Below, one piece after another: positions 6,723 through 9,378 of a stretch of DNA of 9,378 nucleotides. Location of the stretch: assembly GCA_002345845.1 (NCBI GenBank), contig DDWF01000077.1:1-9378 (forward strand), read 5' to 3'. This DNA is from Betaproteobacteria bacterium UBA2293 (GTDB lineage Bacteria > Pseudomonadota > Gammaproteobacteria > Burkholderiales > Rhodocyclaceae). Numbering within the stretch: position 1 is the stretch's first letter; each line of letters opens with the position of its first letter. A program made the position numbers and the translations under genes. The notes beneath the pieces were generated by a model. It made no database searches and was not told where the DNA came from. It saw nothing but the letters and a program-made list of their open reading frames with translations.

Positions 6723-7322
6723 ATGAAGATTCTGCAAATCAACGCCAGCGCCCGTTCTGCCGGTGCCAACTCGACCCGTCTGGCCGACGCCATCACCGCC
6801 CGCCTGCAAGCGCAGAACCCGCAAGCCACGGTCGAACTGCGCGATCTGGCCGCCAACCCGCATCCGGTGCTTGACGAGCCGGCCCTCGGCGCCCTGTTCA
6901 CCCCGGCCGAACAGCGCACGCCGGAACAGGCGGCGCGTGTCGCCCTCGACGATGCGCTGATCACCCAGGTGCAGTCGGTCGACGTCATCGTCCTCGGCGT
7001 GCCGATGTACAACTTCGGCGTGCCGGTGCAACTGAAGACCTGGATCGATGCCATCGCCCGCGCCGGCGTCACCTTCCGCTACTCCGCCAACGGTCCGGAA
7101 GGACTGCTCAAGGGCAAGAAGGTCTATGTCGCGCTGGCCCGCGGCGGCCTCTACCGCAATACTCCGGCCGACTCGCAGACCCCGTATCTGAAGAGCGTGC
7201 TCGCCTTCCTCGGCATGACCGACGTCGAATTCATCTTCGCCGAAGGCCTGGCCATGGGCGCCGAGTCGGCGGCCAGTGCCTTCGCCGAGGCCGAGGCACG
7301 TCTCGACGAAATCTTTGCCTAA
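6723..7322 (+). CDS. azoR: FMN-dependent NADH-azoreductase / quinone reductase
   Basis: A 199-residue flavodoxin-fold protein of the AzoR family, cytosolic homodimers that use NADH and FMN to reduce quinones to hydroquinones (and azo dyes in vitro) by two-electron steps, protecting against quinone and thiol stress. The N-terminal FMN phosphate loop is [16 protein letters not shown] (7-22). The isoalloxazine loop [18 protein letters not shown] (94-111) places M95, Y96, N97 and F98 exactly as in E. coli AzoR. The third FMN loop reads ARGG (139-142), with Ala where E. coli has Ser. GVTFRY (115-120) and [10 protein letters not shown] (124-133) are also typical. ATG 6723 is preceded by GGAG (6711-6714), eight bases away. 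It is the first gene of the operon after the palindrome and -10 box, 48 bases ahead of a pirin. Natural substrate is inferred to be quinones. Confidence 0.95.
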   Translation: MKILQINASARSAGANSTRLADAITARLQAQNPQATVELRDLAANPHPVLDEPALGALFTPAEQRTPEQAARVALDDALITQVQSVDVIVLGVPMYNFGVPVQLKTWIDAIARAGVTFRYSANGPEGLLKGKKVYVALARGGLYRNTPADSQTPYLKSVLAFLGMTDVEFIFAEGLAMGAESAASAFAEAEARLDEIFA

Positions 7323-7334
7323 GTATCAGACACG

Positions 7335-7353
7335 CCGGGCGGCTGCCGCCCGG
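7335..7353 (+). repeat. Strong hairpin between azoR and pirin
   Basis: A 19-base perfect palindrome, CCGGGCGG / CCGCCCGG around CTG, lies 12 bases after the azoR stop and 5 bases before the pirin ribosome site AGGAG (7359-7363). The stem is all G and C. There is no T-tract, so it should not terminate; it may slow RNA decay, set a processing point or moderate pirin translation. Confidence 0.6.
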
Positions 7354-7370
7354 TCACCAGGAGAACCGTC

Positions 7371-8255
7371 ATGAGCCTTCATTCCACCGCCAACGCCGTG
7401 CCGCTGCGCGCCGTCGAACGTCTCGTTCAGGGCATCGCCACGTCAGATGGCGCCGGCGTCCGCCTGACCCGCGTGCTGACCCAGAACCTGCAGCGCCGGC
7501 TCGATCCCTTCCTGATGCTCGACGCCTTCCGTAGCGACAATGCCGACGACTACATCGGCGGCTTTCCCGACCATCCGCACCGCGGCTTCGAGACCGTCTC
7601 CTACATGATCGCCGGCCGCATGCGCCACCACGACAGCGCCGGCAATGCCGGCTTGCTCGGGCCGGGCGGCGTGCAGTGGATGACCGCCGGCAGCGGCCTG
7701 ATCCATTCCGAACTGCCGGAACAGGAGGAGGGCCTGATGGAAGGCTTCCAGCTGTGGCTGAACCTGCCGGCACGCGACAAGATGATCGCTCCGAACTACC
7801 GCGACATTCCTAGCGCCGCGATCCCCGAATACACCACCGCCGACGGCGTGCGCGTGCGGGTCATTGCCGGCGAGAGCCGCGGCGTTGCCGGCGCCGTGCA
7901 GCGGCCGCACACCGAACCACTGTACCTCGACCTGCATCTGCCGGCCGGCAGCCATTTCGTCCAGGCGATCCCGTCCGGCCACAATGCCTTCGCCTACACC
8001 TACCGCGGCCGCGTAGATATCGCCGGCAGCGAAGTCGCCGACCGGCACATGGCCATTCTCGCCAACGATGGCGGTGAAGCGGTGCACATCGAGGCGGCAG
8101 AGGCCTCGCGCGTCCTGCTCATCGCCGGCCGGCCGCTGGGCGAACCGATCGCCCAGTACGGTCCCTTCGTCATGAACAGCGGCGAGCAGATCGAGCAGAC
8201 CCTGCGCGACTATCAGGCCGGCCTGTTCGAAGCCGCCGTCGTCCAGGCCCGGTGA
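7371..8255 (+). CDS. Pirin family protein (bicupin)
   Basis: A 294-residue pirin. Pirins are iron-binding double cupins; some bacterial members oxidise quercetin and others act as redox sensors, so the biochemical role here is open. The N-terminal cupin shows GGFPDHPHRGFETVSYMI (63-80), GPGGVQWMTAGSGLIHSE (97-114) and GFQLWLNLP (125-133). The expected metal ligands H68, H70, H112 and E114 are all present, so the site should be functional. The C-terminal cupin (about 165-290) includes PLYLDLHLPAGSHF and ends NSGEQIEQTLRDYQAGLF, typical of the family. The start is set by AGGAG (7359-7363), 7 bases before ATG. It follows azoR by 48 bases and precedes the DedA-rhodanese gene by 68, consistent with one transcript. 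AzoR-pirin pairing behind a LysR gene suggests handling of quinones or aromatic electrophiles. Confidence 0.95.
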   Translation: MSLHSTANAVPLRAVERLVQGIATSDGAGVRLTRVLTQNLQRRLDPFLMLDAFRSDNADDYIGGFPDHPHRGFETVSYMIAGRMRHHDSAGNAGLLGPGGVQWMTAGSGLIHSELPEQEEGLMEGFQLWLNLPARDKMIAPNYRDIPSAAIPEYTTADGVRVRVIAGESRGVAGAVQRPHTEPLYLDLHLPAGSHFVQAIPSGHNAFAYTYRGRVDIAGSEVADRHMAILANDGGEAVHIEAAEASRVLLIAGRPLGEPIAQYGPFVMNSGEQIEQTLRDYQAGLFEAAVVQAR

Positions 8256-8270
8256 ACCAACTCGCCGCCA

Positions 8271-8310
8271 CGGGGTCGTAAGCGGGCAGCCCCAGCCCGC
8301 TGCGCCCCCG
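8271..8310 (+). repeat. Two-part hairpin just before the DedA-rhodanese ribosome site
   Basis: An inner perfect 7-bp stem AGCGGGC (8281-8287) / GCCCGCT (8295-8301) with loop AGCCCCA is enclosed by a second stem CGGGG (8271-8275) / CCCCG (8306-8310). It ends two bases before AGGA (8313-8316). No T-run follows. Its position suits control of translation or RNA processing within the operon. Confidence 0.5.
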
Positions 8311-8312
8311 AC

Positions 8313-8316
8313 AGGA
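8313..8316 (+). promoter_or_regulatory. Ribosome site that decides the DedA-rhodanese start
   Basis: AGGA lies one base before ATG 8318 but 7 bases before the in-frame ATG 8324. Only the second spacing is workable, so the protein should begin MDLAQITDSL. Confidence 0.65.
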
Positions 8317-8323
8317 CATGCCG

Positions 8324-9253
8324 ATGGACCTAGCCCAGATCACCGATTCCCTGCAGCGCGATGCGGTCTGGGTCGTCTTCCTCAACGTCCTGGCGCAGCA
8401 GGCCGGCCTGCCGGTGCCGGCCGTGCCGACGCTGCTGCTCGCCGGCAGCCTGGCCCTGTCCTCCGGGCAACTCGGCCAGATGCTGGCCGCTGCCATCCTC
8501 GCCTCGGTGATCGCCGACTGGCTCTGGTACATGGCCGGGCGCGCCTACGGCTACCGGGTGCTGGCCGGGTTGTGCCGGCTGTCAATCAATCCCGGCTCCT
8601 GCGTCAGCCAGACCGAAAGCCGTTTCCTCCGCTGGGGTCTCGGTTCGCTGGTCGTCGCCAAGTTCGTCCCCGGGTTTTCCACCGTCGCCCCGCCGATTGC
8701 CGGCGCCCTGCGCATGGCCCTGCCCGGTTTCGTCCTTGCCGCCGGCACCGGCGCCGCGCTCTGGGCCGGCCTCGCTCTCGGCGCCGGCTGGCTGCTGCGC
8801 AGCGAAGTGCAGCAGGCGATCGCCATCCTCGACCGCCATGCCGGCAGCGCCCTGCTCGCCGTCGCCAGCGTTCTTGCCGTCTGGCTGGGCTGGAAGCTGT
8901 GGCAGAAATACCGCTTCCGCCAGTTGTCGGCGCTGCCCCACATCACGCCGGCCGAACTGCTGGCGGCGATGGAAACGCCCCAGCCGCCGCTCGTCCTCGA
9001 CCTGCGCGGCCAGGCCATGATCGCCGAGACCGGCCCGCTGCCCGGCGCCACCGTCGCCGAGCATGACCGCCTGCTCGATGCCGTTGGCGACTGGCCCAAA
9101 CACCAGCCGATCGTCACCCTGTGCAACTGCCCGGAAGACGCCAGCGCCATCCAGGCGGCGCACCGCCTGCTCAAGGCCGGCTACCTGTCGGCGCGGCCGC
9201 TGCGCGGCGGCTACACGGCCTGGCGGGCGGCCACGACTGTGGAGGAAAACTGA
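8324..9253 (+). CDS. DedA-family membrane protein fused to a C-terminal rhodanese domain
   Basis: A 309-residue two-part protein. Residues about 13-195 are a DedA/VTT-type inner-membrane domain: a hydrophobic N-terminus with the re-entrant-like GLPVPAVPTLLLAGSLAL (28-45), segments at about 52-72, the signature KFVPGFSTVAPPIAGALRM (113-131), then about 134-160 and 174-192. DedA proteins are linked to lipid scrambling and proton-dependent transport. Where many have PGxR, this one has PGFS, so the usual membrane Arg is absent. Residues about 205-302 form a rhodanese (sulfurtransferase) domain, probably cytoplasmic: PLVLDLRG (222-229), active strand and loop IVTLCNCPEDA (263-273), and AHRLLKAGY...PLRGGYTAWRAA. 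The expected catalytic Cys is C267, followed by a second Cys (C269); the usual Gly/Arg of the loop are replaced by Pro, Glu and Asp. It sits between two pirin genes; its stop overlaps the next start (TGATG). Substrate unknown. Confidence 0.9.
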   Translation: MDLAQITDSLQRDAVWVVFLNVLAQQAGLPVPAVPTLLLAGSLALSSGQLGQMLAAAILASVIADWLWYMAGRAYGYRVLAGLCRLSINPGSCVSQTESRFLRWGLGSLVVAKFVPGFSTVAPPIAGALRMALPGFVLAAGTGAALWAGLALGAGWLLRSEVQQAIAILDRHAGSALLAVASVLAVWLGWKLWQKYRFRQLSALPHITPAELLAAMETPQPPLVLDLRGQAMIAETGPLPGATVAEHDRLLDAVGDWPKHQPIVTLCNCPEDASAIQAAHRLLKAGYLSARPLRGGYTAWRAATTVEEN

Positions 9254-9378
9254 TGACCACCATCCAGCGTATCGCCGGACGCGTTTCCGAGATCGGCGAC
9301 GGCATGAGCGTGCTGCGCGCCCTGCCCACCCGCCAGCGGCGGATGGTCGGCGCCTGGTGCTTCCTCGACCATCTCGGG
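9253..9378 (+). CDS. Second pirin-family protein, N-terminal 42 residues (runs off the right edge)
   Basis: ATG 9253 shares one base with the preceding TGA (TGATG) and has a strong GGAGG (9241-9245) seven bases upstream. The 42 codons in the window begin MTTIQRIAGRVSEIGDGMSV and end RRMVGAWCFLDHLG. The (R/M)VG.WCFLDH(L/F)G segment is typical of the start of the first cupin in a pirin branch different from the full pirin at 7371-8255, whose equivalent is RRLDPFLMLDAF. The PDHPHRG metal motif would lie just beyond the window. The one-base overlap implies translational coupling to the DedA-rhodanese gene. Only the N-terminus is visible, so function rests on this match. Confidence 0.8.
   Translation, partial: MTTIQRIAGRVSEIGDGMSVLRALPTRQRRMVGAWCFLDHLG

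Noticed and set aside
7443..8087. A 214-codon minus-strand open frame opposite the pirin gene.
   Set aside because: Antisense shadow; the plus frame holds the complete pirin with all metal ligands.
8318..8323. ATG 8318 as start of the DedA-rhodanese gene.
   Set aside because: AGGA would be one base from this ATG; ATG 8324, two codons later, has proper spacing.

Overview
The window reads as a GC-rich proteobacterial chromosome segment, most likely a betaproteobacterium of the Rhodocyclales (Dechloromonas/Azonexus-like). That assignment is inference from codon use (third positions mostly G or C), the gene families and the gene style, not from a marker gene. No tRNA, rRNA, CRISPR array, IS element or phage gene is visible. 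Gene density is high and no gap without a gene exceeds about 260 bases.

Layout from left to right. (1) 3-1493, minus strand: the N-terminal 497 residues of a phosphoketolase (central carbon metabolism), running off the left edge. (2) A 259-base divergent intergenic region, then a short plus-strand J-domain co-chaperone with an aromatic-rich tail (1753-2112). (3) A 224-base region with two small hairpins and a doubtful 28-codon ORF whose stop overlaps, as ATGA, the start of a 52-residue membrane protein (2337-2495). (4) A very large, divergent bifunctional class A penicillin-binding protein (2655-5681, probable GTG start). (5) A minus-strand LysR-type regulator (5678-6586) whose stop overlaps the PBP stop by four bases, tail to tail.

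(6) Divergent from the regulator is a plus-strand operon that runs past the right edge: FMN-dependent NADH-azoreductase/quinone reductase (6723-7322), pirin (7371-8255), a DedA membrane protein fused to a rhodanese domain (8324-9253), and the start of a second, different pirin-family protein (9253-9378, overlapping its neighbour by one base). The 136-base regulator/azoR gap carries a near-perfect 22-bp palindrome centred about 64 bases upstream of the transcription start predicted from a TAGAAT -10 box. This is the classic placement of a LysR recognition site.

The most system-like part is section 6. A LysR regulator appears to control a quinone reductase, two metal-binding cupins of the pirin family and a membrane-anchored sulfurtransferase-like protein with an unusual Cys-Asn-Cys active loop. 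A plausible reading is a response to quinone, electrophile or thiol stress; that role is inference. Other unusual items are the expanded PBP and the CxxC-bearing, aromatic-tailed J-protein.
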